From positions 1 through 64,000 of the forward strand of contig JANQKV010000046.1 of assembly GCA_028280945.1 (NCBI GenBank): a stretch of DNA of 64,000 nt, in the 5' to 3' direction. Shown here in pieces: positions 38,873-48,055 of this stretch; positions within the stretch are counted from its first letter, which is position 1; every line of letters starts with the position of its first letter. Source of the stretch: Opitutaceae bacterium (GTDB taxonomy: Bacteria > Verrucomicrobiota > Verrucomicrobiia > Opitutales > Opitutaceae). Under the pieces are notes generated by a model, which was not told where the DNA came from, did no database searches, and saw only the letters and a list, made by a program, of their open reading frames with translations. The position numbers were made by a program, and so were the translations under genes.

Positions 38873-41122
38873 TTAGGCTTTGGCGTGGAGGAGATGGGAG
38901 GATTCGGTGGCCACCCCGGACTCATCGGTCTCTTCCGAGGCATGCGTGGTGGCGGTGGAGCCCGATCCCGGGTGATGAGCATCAGACTGGCGGCGCGAAA
39001 ATGCGTCCTGTTGAGCCGATGCGAACTCGCGGCGATCCCCTGCCAGGGCATCCCCGCCCGATGCATCCGAGGAGGTGGCTTGGAAAACGGGATCGGCCCA
39101 CGAAATTGATCCGCGCGTTTGGTTCGAAACCATCGACTTCCAAGTCGCGACCAGGTCGCTGCGTGCATCCCCAACGTCCGCATCAAACACGGCGCGAGCC
39201 TGTCCGTCATTGAGTTGCAAGCGCACCCGCAAGGTGCGTCCGGACTCCAATTCGATGTTGAGGGTCATCCGCTCGGCATTGCGCCCCGCCAATTTGGCAG
39301 CGGTCGATTCGACCTGTTTGATGACCTCCATCCATTCCGCTTTATCCACCCCCAAAGTCGAATTCGCCAGCGGGGCGTCGACGGGAACAGAGGTAGTGGC
39401 GGAGGAAGCAGGCATGATTGATGCCGTGTAAGCTGGATTGATGCCAAACGTCGGCTTTGGAATTATATCTGGTTTATTATCAGGTAGTTGTGGTGTATTT
39501 TTATAACCCATACCAGACTCCCCATTGACGTTGGGTCGCGTCACCGTCACGGGCACGGCAAATTCTGCCGGGGACGATTTGGACGAGGAAACCTGCGGCG
39601 ATCGAACCGCCTCTGCAGGGGGTTGGGAGACTCGTTGGGTGGGCTCGCTGCGGATCTCACGAGGTGACTTCGTTGAGTTCTTGATATCCCCTCGACGCAT
39701 GCCGGGCGCAGAGCTTACGGGCACAGCAAGAGGTGCCTGGACGGCCTCCCGCACATCGGTTTTGCCCGTCTCCGCCCCGGTGCGAGATCCCACCGGCACC
39801 GGATTGTCCGGGAGTGGTCTCTCTGCCAAAACCCGCGCCGGTGGAGATTTTGTGGGAGGTTCGGTTGGCAAGGTCGTCTCAGACTTATGAGGACGATTGC
39901 CCTCACCCATTTCGGTCGGCGCGTTGGAAAGGGTCCAAGTTGGGGCGGAAGCAGAGACACTTCGCGGCACGGCCACCGTTTCCGAGGCCGCCGGAGTTTC
40001 AATCGATCGAACCGGTGTGGTTGGCAAAACCGTCTGCTGAGTCCGCGATTCGGGGTGAACCGAATGGAGCGGCGTCCCCTGCTCGGTTGTGGGCTGATTC
40101 TGGGGGACCGGAGCTGAGATAGGTTCAGCTGGTGTAATCGTTGGCTGATTCCGTGGGGCTGGAGTTGAGTTAGGTTCGGCTGGTGCAACCGTTGGTTTAT
40201 TCGGGGCGACTGTTCGTGAAGTCGGTGCAATTGATGGCGAATAAGTGGGGGCGGGGTGCCGTGGGTTCGTTTCGGCCGACATCGGATTTGAACCACGGGA
40301 TGGCGCCTCTTCGGTCACCAGGGTTGACGTCGGTTTGGCAGCAGGGTCGGTGACCGGCAGAGAAGTTGGTTTGGCAACGGGATCGGTGGCCGGCAAGGAC
40401 GCCGGTTCGACCGCAGGCCGTGGTTTCGGAGAATCGCTCCGCGGCACTTCCACTTTCGGCGATTCCAGCCCGGCTGACTGCCGGGGCGGCTCAGCCAACC
40501 CGAGGTGCGGCGATGAGGTGGTTGGGCCAGAACGCTTGGACTCCCGGGCAGGTTGCGGGGAGTTCTCAACAACCGAGTCATTTGAGGGCGGCTGGTCTTC
40601 TTTGCCTGGCACGGTGGGAACAACCTGCTGGGGTGACGGCTTGGCTGACGGCAGCAGGCCGGAACGCGGAAAGGTCTGATGAGGTAGTCCGCCGTTTCGG
40701 AATGCCGGACTCTCCGACTCACCTTCGATCAAAGGGTCCGGAGCCACCTTTGCTTCCAGTGGCAGGGGAGCTTCCCGAGAGTCGCTGGTTTGGTTCGTCT
40801 GCGGGGGTCGTGGTGCAGCAGCCATAAACCGGAGCGACCTTCCCTCCGCCAACGCTTGCGCCGGGACGGTGGTTTCCTCCGGAAGAGTGTTGTCCGCGAG
40901 TGTGGCCGAGGTTGGCAACGCAGGCGCCTTGGATTTGGGCGTGGGTTCACCGGATGCCGCCGCGGGCATCAACCAACTGAGAAACGGCAGATCCGCCGCA
41001 CCCTTGGCGCCGGCCTTGGCTTGGATGCCATTGCCGGAGGTTTCACCACCGGCTGGAGTTGCCGTCGTAAGATCGCCTTCCGGCGAAGGAGGGACCGCAG
41101 AAAAAAGAGAAAGAAGAGACAT
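38873..41122 (-). CDS. fliK: Hook-length control protein FliK, Pro/Thr-rich
   Basis: Secreted ruler that fixes hook length and triggers the FlhB switch. The identifying part is the C-terminal domain (about 610-690): VESTAAKLAGRNAERMTLNIELESGRTLRVRLQLNDGQARAVFDA, the Flg_hook domain that meets FlhB. The first 550 residues are low-complexity, rich in Pro, Thr, Ser and Ala, with short repeats such as PVTDPAAKPTS and TPAEPISAPVPQNQPT. 749 residues, far longer than the 400 or so of enteric FliK. Position between the MotE-like gene and flgD supports the call. Confidence 0.88.
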   Translation of the reverse strand: MSLLSLFSAVPPSPEGDLTTATPAGGETSGNGIQAKAGAKGAADLPFLSWLMPAAASGEPTPKSKAPALPTSATLADNTLPEETTVPAQALAEGRSLRFMAAAPRPPQTNQTSDSREAPLPLEAKVAPDPLIEGESESPAFRNGGLPHQTFPRSGLLPSAKPSPQQVVPTVPGKEDQPPSNDSVVENSPQPARESKRSGPTTSSPHLGLAEPPRQSAGLESPKVEVPRSDSPKPRPAVEPASLPATDPVAKPTSLPVTDPAAKPTSTLVTEEAPSRGSNPMSAETNPRHPAPTYSPSIAPTSRTVAPNKPTVAPAEPNSTPAPRNQPTITPAEPISAPVPQNQPTTEQGTPLHSVHPESRTQQTVLPTTPVRSIETPAASETVAVPRSVSASAPTWTLSNAPTEMGEGNRPHKSETTLPTEPPTKSPPARVLAERPLPDNPVPVGSRTGAETGKTDVREAVQAPLAVPVSSAPGMRRGDIKNSTKSPREIRSEPTQRVSQPPAEAVRSPQVSSSKSSPAEFAVPVTVTRPNVNGESGMGYKNTPQLPDNKPDIIPKPTFGINPAYTASIMPASSATTSVPVDAPLANSTLGVDKAEWMEVIKQVESTAAKLAGRNAERMTLNIELESGRTLRVRLQLNDGQARAVFDADVGDARSDLVATWKSMVSNQTRGSISWADPVFQATSSDASGGDALAGDRREFASAQQDAFSRRQSDAHHPGSGSTATTHASEETDESGVATESSHLLHAKA

Positions 41123-41189
41123 GCATGGCGGCCTTCATGGCGGTTCAATTCACACCGTCCGTGGTGCGATGGATTAGGAAAAAGTGGGA

Positions 41190-41795
41190 TCAGGAAGTTC
41201 GGTGGGGGAGCAACAAGCGCAGGCGCTGCGAAAGTTCGGCGGCTCGTTTGACATTGGCAGGATTGGCTCCGCCGGTGGTGCTCAACTCTTCGAGAATCTC
41301 CGCCGCGGACTCGGGCGGCATGAAGGAGAGCAGCTTCGCGACGGTGGTGTCATCGAGCTCATTAAAAATCGCAACAGCGGCGCGGGCCGACAGTTGGCTG
41401 TAAGTCTCCGCCAGTGACTTCAGGTTGCGCTGCTCCTCTTCCTGCACGGCCACGATGTGTTGATTGATCCGGGTTTGCAGGGCTTCGACTTGCCGGCGAC
41501 TGGCCTCGATTTCCTCACGCTCCTGATCGAGCAATCGCTCGCGTTCGTCCAGCTGCTGGGAGCGCAAGGCGAGCACCTGGCGTTGATCGGTGATCTCGCG
41601 CGTGATGTTTTCCAGTTCAACCGTCCAAAAATCCCACGGCTCCTCGGGACGCGCCTCTTCCAGCTCCTCCGCCACTTTCACTTCGATAGCCGTGATGATG
41701 GTCTGGGCTGCTTGCCAATACCAGGCAAGGCCGGTCCCTACTCCGGAGAACGTGGCGATAAAAATAACGGCGATGGGGGACTTTAGGGCATTCAT
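41190..41795 (-). CDS. MotE-like flagellar protein
   Basis: Resembles MotE, a chaperone-like partner of periplasmic motor proteins, and the FliG/MgtE-N middle fold. One N-terminal membrane helix (about 8-28), a long coiled coil (about 60-125, rich in Glu, Gln and Arg), then LSARAAVAIFNELDDTTVAKLLSFMPPESAAEILEEL, the MgtE_N-like repeat. 201 residues. The ATG overlaps the fliJ stop by 4 bp. Similar genes stand next to fliJ in many flagellar clusters, but a direct role is not shown here. Confidence 0.8.
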   Translation of the reverse strand: MNALKSPIAVIFIATFSGVGTGLAWYWQAAQTIITAIEVKVAEELEEARPEEPWDFWTVELENITREITDQRQVLALRSQQLDERERLLDQEREEIEASRRQVEALQTRINQHIVAVQEEEQRNLKSLAETYSQLSARAAVAIFNELDDTTVAKLLSFMPPESAAEILEELSTTGGANPANVKRAAELSQRLRLLLPHRTS

Positions 41796-42244
41796 TGTCG
41801 GAGGGCGGTTCGGGTTGCGGTCATGCCGGCAAACTCATCCAAGGCATTCTGTTCCTCGGTGCGGGCGGCCTCGAGGTGGGCTTGGTGCTCTTTCTCCTCC
41901 AGGCGATCGAGGACACGCACATTCTGTCGGCGTCGGGTCCATTCCTCATAGTCGGACTGGCGGCGCTGGGCGGACTCATTGCGACGCTCGGCACAGGCAG
42001 CGACCAGGCGGGCGGCGCGATCCAGCGCGGCCATGCCGGCGACATGTTCGACGGGGTCAAAGCGCGATAACTGCCGCATTGCCAGCCTTTCGCCGACGTC
42101 GGCAAACTGGCTCTGCGCGAGTTCGAGTTCCTGCTCCGCGGCGGCCAGTGCCTTGGTGCTTTCGGCCAACTGGGTGCGCGCACGCTGCTCGTCGATCGAG
42201 CGCAAGGTACGAATGGTATCCAGCTTGAAACGAAACGTCTTCAT
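41792..42244 (-). CDS. fliJ: Flagellar export protein FliJ
   Basis: Coiled-coil component of the export ATPase complex, linking FliI and FlhA. The 150 residues are almost wholly helical with heptad-like Ala, Leu, Glu, Arg and Gln, starting FRFKLDTIRTLRSIDEQRARTQLAE, a typical FliJ N-terminus. Overlaps fliI by 4 bp. Sequence conservation in this family is low; the call leans on the fliI-fliJ order. Confidence 0.88.
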   Translation of the reverse strand: MKTFRFKLDTIRTLRSIDEQRARTQLAESTKALAAAEQELELAQSQFADVGERLAMRQLSRFDPVEHVAGMAALDRAARLVAACAERRNESAQRRQSDYEEWTRRRQNVRVLDRLEEKEHQAHLEAARTEEQNALDEFAGMTATRTALRQ

Positions 42245-43566
42245 GCCGCGACGATCTCCTGAAGTTGGGCGACGGCCTGCGAGCGGGGCGTTACCTCATA
42301 AATTTCCTGACGCAGAAAAGTCCGCAGCGGTTCGTGCAATTTGACCGCTTCATCAAGCGCCGCGTTGTTCCCGGGCTGGTAAGCGCCGACAGTGATCAAG
42401 TCTTCGTTGTGCTGGTATCGCGCAAGGTGATCCCGCGCCCGCGCCGCCGTTTCCAGTTCAACCTCTTCACAGATATCACGCGTCAATCGACTGACGCTGC
42501 CCAGCACATCAATCGCCGGGTAATGATTGGCCTGGGCGAGTGTGCGGGAAAGCACCAGGTGGCCGTCGAGGATGCCTCGCACCGAATCGGCAACCGGCTC
42601 GTTCATGTCGTCGCCCTCAACCAGCACGGTATAGATCGCGGTGATCGTGCCTTTTTCGCCCGCCCCGGCCCGTTCCAACAACCGCGGCAGCATGGAAAAG
42701 ACCGACGGTGTGTAACCGCGTGTCGCGGGAGGTTCGCCAATCGCGAGACCGATCTCCCGTTGTGCCATGGCGTAGCGCGTCACGGAATCGACCAGCAGCA
42801 GCACATTGAGTCCCTGGTCGCGAAACCCCTCGGCAATCCGGGTGGCCGTGGTTGCCGCGCGCAGCCGCAACGGAGCCGCCGTATCGGAAGTGGCCACGAC
42901 CACCACCGAGCGCGCGCGCCCTTCCGGACCAAGATCCTTCTCCAAAAACTCGCGCACTTCCCGACCGCGCTCCCCAACCAGGCCAATGACCACAACATCG
43001 GCCTCGGAAGACCGGGCGATCATGCCCAACAGCGTCGACTTGCCGACGCCAGAGCCCGCGAACAGGCCCATGCGTTGGCCGCGTCCCAGCGGGGTGAATA
43101 CATCGATAGCTTTGACCCCGGTCGAAAGCGCTTCTCGAATTCGAGCCCGCCGCATGGGATGCGGCGGAGTCGCCACCGCCTGCTCGGCGCGCTGCTTCGG
43201 CACCGGCCCCAGTCCGTCATATGGACGTCCCAGTGCATCCAGCACCCGCCCGAGCAACATGGATCCTATCACGGGTGTGTCCGCGCGATCCAACGCCGCC
43301 ACCGGGCACCCCGGATGCAAGCCGGTTGTTTCCCCCAGGGGCATGAGCAACACCCGCTCGCCGCGGAAGCCGACCACTTCGGCCAGCATGGAGAAACCAT
43401 CCCGTTCCGAGTGCAGCCGGCAGAGTTCGCCCAGGCCAACATTGGGGCCGTCCGATTCAATCACGAGGCCCGCCACCGCCACAACCCGCCCCAGTCGGCT
43501 CGCCGCCGGGGACTGGCGCACCTGCACCCGCAATCCCCGCACAAACTCCGTGACATCCGGGCTCAT
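42241..43566 (-). CDS. fliI: Flagellum-specific ATPase FliI
   Basis: Hexameric ATPase that unfolds and delivers export substrates. Walker A GLFAGSGVGKSTLLG near residue 172, Walker B region LNVLLLVDSVTRYAMAQREIGLAIGEPPATRGYTPSVF, and the T3SS ATPase signature are all intact. N-terminal beta-barrel domain about 1-90, C-terminal helical domain from about 360. 441 residues, normal. It overlaps fliH by 4 bp and fliJ by 4 bp. Confidence 0.96.
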   Translation of the reverse strand: MSPDVTEFVRGLRVQVRQSPAASRLGRVVAVAGLVIESDGPNVGLGELCRLHSERDGFSMLAEVVGFRGERVLLMPLGETTGLHPGCPVAALDRADTPVIGSMLLGRVLDALGRPYDGLGPVPKQRAEQAVATPPHPMRRARIREALSTGVKAIDVFTPLGRGQRMGLFAGSGVGKSTLLGMIARSSEADVVVIGLVGERGREVREFLEKDLGPEGRARSVVVVATSDTAAPLRLRAATTATRIAEGFRDQGLNVLLLVDSVTRYAMAQREIGLAIGEPPATRGYTPSVFSMLPRLLERAGAGEKGTITAIYTVLVEGDDMNEPVADSVRGILDGHLVLSRTLAQANHYPAIDVLGSVSRLTRDICEEVELETAARARDHLARYQHNEDLITVGAYQPGNNAALDEAVKLHEPLRTFLRQEIYEVTPRSQAVAQLQEIVAA

Positions 43567-44147
43567 GACGACAGCAACTCCTGGCGCAAGCCTTCAAGTT
43601 TTACCGCCCCGCGGGCATCGGTGACACCAAAACGACTGCGCACAAGGCAGTCGCCGGGACCCAGTGTATCATCAATTGTGATACGCAGACCGGGGAAATG
43701 AGTGCTCCAATCCGTGCCGAGGTTGTCGAGCAACGCGGCGTCGCGTTCGCCCACCACCAGTTCCAAGTCGGAACGCTCGGGGTAGAGCTGTTCCAAGGCT
43801 TCGCGGCAGATGCGTTCAACCAGTTCCGGGGGAGGTTCAAAGCCCCCCAACAGGCGTCCACCCAACTCCACCGCAAGCTGCGGCAGGGCTTCCTTGACCT
43901 GTTGCACCAGTGATTTTTCCACCTCGGCAAGCCGCGCGAAAAGGCCGTCCCGCAGGGCCTGGCCCTCGGCCCGCAGGTCCACCATCTGCTGGTCGGAAAA
44001 CGCCCGGGCGGCTTCCTCGCCATCGTGGTAACCCTGCGCTCGGGCCGCGGTGAGCTCAGCCGGGGTGTGCACGCGTTCCGCGCCATGGGTCAGTTGCACC
44101 GCCCGCAGGGGTCGATCAAAAGCCAGCACTTGGTTGTGGACAGTCAT
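43563..44147 (-). CDS. fliH: Flagellar assembly protein FliH
   Basis: Regulator of FliI that joins the ATPase to the C-ring. 194 residues: a variable N-terminus, a long helical middle (AARAFSDQQMVDLRAEGQALRDGLFARLAEVEKSLVQQVKE) and a compact C-terminal domain related to the vacuolar ATPase E subunit (ERICREALEQLYPERSDLELVVGERDAALLDNLG; then GPGDCLVRSRFGVTDARGAVKLEGL). Gene order fliG-fliH-fliI supports it. Confidence 0.87.
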   Translation of the reverse strand: MTVHNQVLAFDRPLRAVQLTHGAERVHTPAELTAARAQGYHDGEEAARAFSDQQMVDLRAEGQALRDGLFARLAEVEKSLVQQVKEALPQLAVELGGRLLGGFEPPPELVERICREALEQLYPERSDLELVVGERDAALLDNLGTDWSTHFPGLRITIDDTLGPGDCLVRSRFGVTDARGAVKLEGLRQELLSS

Positions 44148-44185
44148 GGAGGAGGAATCGAGCGGCGGAATGAAGGGAGAAAGAA

Positions 44186-45208
44186 TCAGGCGACCATCGC
44201 CGAATCGTCGTCATCGAGTGAAATGGAGCCCTCTTCCTCGAGACGGCGGACCACCTCGATGATGGCATCCTGGGCCACCTCGACATCGCGCAGGCGCACC
44301 GGACCGAGCATGTCGATTTCGTCGCGCAGGGCCTCGGCCGCCCGCTTTGAAATCGCTCCATAAATGCTTTCCCGCAACGACTCGGTGGCGGACTTCATGG
44401 CCGTGGCCAGGTGAGCGGAATCGACCTCGCGAAGAACAACCTGGAGATCGGTCGAAACCAGCCGGCGAATGTCCTCGAAGCTGAACATCTTGCGACGGAC
44501 CGCGGCGCCCAGGGTCGCATTGCGCTCCTCGATGGAAGTGAGCAGATTCTTCGAGGTTTCCTTGTCGAGGCTGTTGAGCAGGTCGGCCACGGCGCGGACA
44601 CCGCCACTGGCATAGTAGGTCGGGTGCTCCTTGCCGGAAATGTGGCTGGTGAGTTTGCGCACGATCTTGGTCACCAGGTCGCGCGGCGTGGTGTCGATGG
44701 TGCCGAGGCGCTCCAGCACATTGTCGCGCAGCTCGAGGGGCAGCATCTGGAAAATCTCGCCCGACTTTTCCGGTCCGAGGTGGGACAGGAGGTAGGCGAT
44801 CGTTTGCGGCTGTTCGTCCTTTAACAGGTTATAGATCTGGCGGCCCTGCATCTCCTGCAGTTCCTCCATGACATCGGACGTTGTGGTGGTCGGCTCGGCT
44901 CCCACGCGGCTGAGAATGAGCTCCGCCCGATGTTCGCCCCGGGCGATTTCCAAGGCCTGCCGCGCGTAGTCCAAGCCGCCCAGGGTGTATTGCAGGCTCT
45001 CGCCGATGACGGGGCCAAACTCCTCCATGGCGGCGGCTTGCACCGGCTGGGGCACGACCGGGATCTGGCCCATCTCGCGGCAAATGGCTTCGATCTCGGG
45101 TTCGGGAAAATTGGCCAAAACCTCGGACGCCGCATCGGGACCGATCACAATCAGAAAGACGGCGAGCCGCTGCAGGCGGGAGAGTTTGGGATAATCGATA
45201 TCAGCCAT
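44186..45208 (-). CDS. fliG: Flagellar motor switch protein FliG
   Basis: C-ring protein contacting MotA and generating torque. Three FliG domains are visible: N-terminal with LSRLQRLAVFLIVIGPDAASEVL, middle with LLKDEQPQTIAYLLSHLGPEKSGEIFQMLP (contains the EHPQ-like EQPQ), and C-terminal with the ARMN-type torque helix DLQVVLREVDSAHLATAMKSATESLRESIYGAISKRAAEALRDEI. 340 residues. Five bp after fliF. Confidence 0.96.
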   Translation of the reverse strand: MADIDYPKLSRLQRLAVFLIVIGPDAASEVLANFPEPEIEAICREMGQIPVVPQPVQAAAMEEFGPVIGESLQYTLGGLDYARQALEIARGEHRAELILSRVGAEPTTTTSDVMEELQEMQGRQIYNLLKDEQPQTIAYLLSHLGPEKSGEIFQMLPLELRDNVLERLGTIDTTPRDLVTKIVRKLTSHISGKEHPTYYASGGVRAVADLLNSLDKETSKNLLTSIEERNATLGAAVRRKMFSFEDIRRLVSTDLQVVLREVDSAHLATAMKSATESLRESIYGAISKRAAEALRDEIDMLGPVRLRDVEVAQDAIIEVVRRLEEEGSISLDDDDSAMVA

Positions 45209-45212
45209 CGGA

Positions 45213-46778
45213 TCAGTTCTTTCGGGCTGTCACCCAATCGCGCAGGGCCGTGCCCACGTTGGCCGGCTTTTGGCGAATGAGCTCGTTGAGCAATTCGGGG
45301 GTGAGTTCGTTGTTGTTGCCGCCGCCGTTGATCGGTTCGTCGGCCTGGGCCATGAGCTGCTCGATCGGCAGGGGCTCCGGCCGCTGGCGGCTGAGCATGC
45401 GGTAGAACAAGAACAACACGGCCAGGGCGACAAACAACGTCGCGTAGGGCAGGCTGACCTCAACCCAGGACTGCCACTCGACCTGTTGCTGGATCGCGAG
45501 CAGATCGTCGTCGACGGCGGGAGACTGGAACGGCATTTCCTGCAGGCTCACCATGTCCTCGACAGAGCGTCCGCCCTCGGCGATCAAGCCCAGGGCGTTG
45601 ACCACGATGCGGCGCAAGTTGTCGAGTTCCTGCTGGGTGCGCGGGACGGCCGGCGTGCCATCGGCGGCAGGCGGACGTTCGGCAATGAACACGGCCGCAG
45701 TGACCGAACGGACGCGACCGGGATTGCGGGTGATGTTGCTGACAACCCGGTTGATCTCGTAATTGACGGTGCGGTTCGAGTGCGTCTGTTCGTTGCTGAT
45801 GAGGGGACTGCCCCCGGAGAGTTCGGCGCTGCTGTCCGGTGTGTTGGCGGCCGCTCCCACCACTCCACCCCGGCGGGCCTCACTGGTGGCCGTGTCTTCC
45901 TCCGTCCGCACCTCGGACCGCACCACGGAGCTGTCGGGATCGAACCGCTCCTCGGTCGAAACCACCGCGTCCTGGTCGATGTCGGCCGAGACCCGGACAA
46001 TGGCCTGGCCCTCTCCCACCACGGGTTCGAGCATGTCGGAAACCTTCTGCGCCAGATAGTTTTCGACCTGCTGGCGGTAGCGGATCAAGCTCGTGGCGTT
46101 GCCGAGCATCGGGTCCTCCTTGAGATCGGCGGAGAGGACCTGGCCGCGCTGGTCGACAACCGCAACCTCATCCGCAACGAGGCCTTGGACCGCGTTGGCA
46201 ACGAGATGCCGGATGGAGTTCACGGCCTCGGGTTCAATCTGAGTGCGATCGCGCTCAATGAAAACGGAGGCGGTCGGACGCAGGCTGGAGTTGGTCAGGA
46301 GGAGACGGTTTTCCGGCTGCACCACCAGCACCCGGGCACGCTTGACGCCATCGAGTTGGGAGATGGTGCGGGCAAGTTCACCCTGCAGGGCACGATTATA
46401 GTTGGTGCGTTGGACAAAGTCGCTGAGGCCAAATTGGCCGCGATCAAAGATTTCGAATCCCACCCCCTCTCCGGTCGGCAAGCCTTTGCTGGCCAGCTCC
46501 ATGCGGAGGCGATGCACATCCTCGGCCGGCACGTAAATGGATTGGCCACCCGCGCTCACCCGGTGCGGCGTATCCGACTCCTGCAACATACTGATGATGG
46601 TCGACGTGTCGCTTTCGGCCAGACGCCCGTAGAGCAGTTGGTAGTCGGGTCGGCTGGACCAAACGAACAGCCCCACCATCCCGGCCATGACCACCGCGGA
46701 GGCCAGCACCAACGAAACGCGTTGGTTGAGGCCTAATTGGCGCCACAAATCGAGCAGGGATTTGGCGAAGTCTTTCAT
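45213..46778 (-). CDS. fliF: Flagellar MS-ring protein FliF
   Basis: Forms the membrane MS-ring that carries the rod and C-ring. Two membrane helices, at about 22-42 and 440-460. The YscJ/FliF ring-building part has LLYGRLAESDTSTIISMLQESDTPHRVSAGGQSIYVPAE. The periplasmic C-terminal FliF domain includes TVNYEINRVVSNITRNPGRVRSVTAAVFIAE. The cytoplasmic tail (LNELIRQKPANVGTALRDWV) would bind FliG. 521 residues. Confidence 0.96.
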   Translation of the reverse strand: MKDFAKSLLDLWRQLGLNQRVSLVLASAVVMAGMVGLFVWSSRPDYQLLYGRLAESDTSTIISMLQESDTPHRVSAGGQSIYVPAEDVHRLRMELASKGLPTGEGVGFEIFDRGQFGLSDFVQRTNYNRALQGELARTISQLDGVKRARVLVVQPENRLLLTNSSLRPTASVFIERDRTQIEPEAVNSIRHLVANAVQGLVADEVAVVDQRGQVLSADLKEDPMLGNATSLIRYRQQVENYLAQKVSDMLEPVVGEGQAIVRVSADIDQDAVVSTEERFDPDSSVVRSEVRTEEDTATSEARRGGVVGAAANTPDSSAELSGGSPLISNEQTHSNRTVNYEINRVVSNITRNPGRVRSVTAAVFIAERPPAADGTPAVPRTQQELDNLRRIVVNALGLIAEGGRSVEDMVSLQEMPFQSPAVDDDLLAIQQQVEWQSWVEVSLPYATLFVALAVLFLFYRMLSRQRPEPLPIEQLMAQADEPINGGGNNNELTPELLNELIRQKPANVGTALRDWVTARKN

Positions 46779-46801
46779 GGGGAAATGGTTTCAAGCAGCG
46801 A

Positions 46802-47146
46802 TCAAACCGACATGCGCATGAGTTCCTTGTAGGACTCGATCACCTTGTTGCGGACCTCGACCATCAGGGAAAACGACAGCGAGGCTTCCTGCATCGCCAG
46901 CATGGCTTGGTGAAGGTTGGGGTTTTCTCCAACCAGGACCTCGCGGGTCACGGCGGCAGCCTCGGCGCGTTTTTCCTCCACGCCGGAGACCGCGCGATCG
47001 ATGACATTGGTAAAGTCCTCGGGGGGAGCACCGGCTGGCTTGAGCTCGGCGGGTTTCGCTCCGGGCGGCGCGATGGCTGGGCGGGAGGGCTCAACCGAAT
47101 TCGGTTGGATATTGGAGATCGGAGGGAGCGAGCCGATGATGGTCAC
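46802..47146 (-). CDS. fliE: Flagellar basal-body protein FliE
   Basis: Adaptor between MS-ring and rod. 114 residues with the conserved C-terminal part AMLAMQEASLSFSLMVEVRNKVIESYKELMRMSV. The N-terminal 40 residues are Pro-rich and variable. Start is a GTG at 47146; no ATG fits. It lies between flgC and fliF, the standard flgBC-fliE-fliF order. Confidence 0.94.
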   Translation of the reverse strand: MTIIGSLPPISNIQPNSVEPSRPAIAPPGAKPAELKPAGAPPEDFTNVIDRAVSGVEEKRAEAAAVTREVLVGENPNLHQAMLAMQEASLSFSLMVEVRNKVIESYKELMRMSV

Positions 47147-47160
47147 AGGAAGAAGCCGGA

Positions 47161-47571
47161 TTATTTACCGATGCGGATGGTCTTGAGGGCCATCTGCCGG
47201 GAATTCTTCGCGACGGACAGGTTGGCCTCATAGGCCCGGGAGGCGGTGATGAGGTCCACCATCTCACGGGCGATGTTGACGTTGGAGAGAGTGACAATGC
47301 CCTGCTCGTCGGCATCGGGATGCCCCGGATCGCGAACCTGCTGGCCGGGAGTGCGGTCGACGCCGATTTCGGAAACCCGCACCGTGGAAAGTCCGTTTTG
47401 GTGAGCGGCGATGAGCTCGTTTTCGAAGCTGACGGTGCGACGCTGGTAGGCCTTGCCATCCGGACCGCGAGTCGTGTGGGCGTTGGCGATGTTTTGCGCA
47501 ATGACGTCGAGGCGGGTGCGTTGCGCGTCAAGAGCACCTTGAGTGGCTTGGATACCGGAAAGCAAGTCCAT
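47161..47571 (-). CDS. flgC: Flagellar rod protein FlgC
   Basis: Proximal rod subunit. 136 residues opening with LSGIQATQGALDAQRTRLDVIAQNIANAHTTRGPDGKAYQRRTVSFE and closing with NVNIAREMVDLITASRAYEANLSVAKNSRQMALKTIRIGK, the paired axial helices of rod proteins. Six bp after flgB. Confidence 0.95.
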   Translation of the reverse strand: MDLLSGIQATQGALDAQRTRLDVIAQNIANAHTTRGPDGKAYQRRTVSFENELIAAHQNGLSTVRVSEIGVDRTPGQQVRDPGHPDADEQGIVTLSNVNIAREMVDLITASRAYEANLSVAKNSRQMALKTIRIGK

Positions 47572-47576
47572 GGAGA

Positions 47577-47969
47577 TCAGATGACACGGCCGGTGATGGC
47601 CATTTTGAGTCCCTTGATGTGCCGGGTCAGCATCTCGGTGAGAAACTCGTGGTTTACGTGGTTGCGGCTCATGGCCATGAGCTCGGATTCGATCTCGACG
47701 TTGTTGCCGTCGGCGCGTTCAGAGCGGGCATGAGAGTCCTCCGCCAAGGTGGGGCGCAGGGTCCGGAGTTCGGCGACCGCGGTGGACTTGCCGGTCGCAA
47801 TTTGCGCGCGCAGAGTGCGAGCAAAGTCGGGCGAAAGATCGATGCGACGGAAGCCCGGAGTCTCCGCATTGGCAATGTTGGTGGCAATGGCCTCGTGCCG
47901 CATGACCGCGCCATCCAAGAGTCGGGCCGCAATCTGATAATTGAGGGAGTTGGCCAGAGGTTCGATCAT
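47577..47969 (-). CDS. flgB: Flagellar rod protein FlgB
   Basis: Proximal rod subunit and first gene of the flagellar operon. 130 residues. AVMRHEAIATNIANAETPGFRRIDLSPDF is the rod-protein signature; the C-terminus MAMSRNHVNHEFLTEMLTRHIKGLKMAITGRVI is the partner helix. A sigma-54-type promoter ends 15 bp before the ATG, so the mRNA leader would be only about five nucleotides. Confidence 0.95.
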   Translation of the reverse strand: MIEPLANSLNYQIAARLLDGAVMRHEAIATNIANAETPGFRRIDLSPDFARTLRAQIATGKSTAVAELRTLRPTLAEDSHARSERADGNNVEIESELMAMSRNHVNHEFLTEMLTRHIKGLKMAITGRVI

Positions 47970-47983
47970 TACGCTGCGCCTGA

Positions 47984-47999
47984 AGCAAACCCGATGCCA
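47984..47999 (-). promoter_or_regulatory. Sigma-54-type promoter before flgB
   Basis: On the minus strand TGGCATCGGGTTTGCT fits TGGCAC-N5-TTGCW at 15 of the informative spacing positions, with GG and GC in the required places and TTTGC at -12. The predicted transcript start is near 47973, about 5 nt before the flgB ATG at 47969. Confidence 0.62.
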
Positions 48000-48055
48000 T
48001 TCACGAGATCAGCGAGATATCATATTATCATTCAATTACTTAAAATATATCTACC

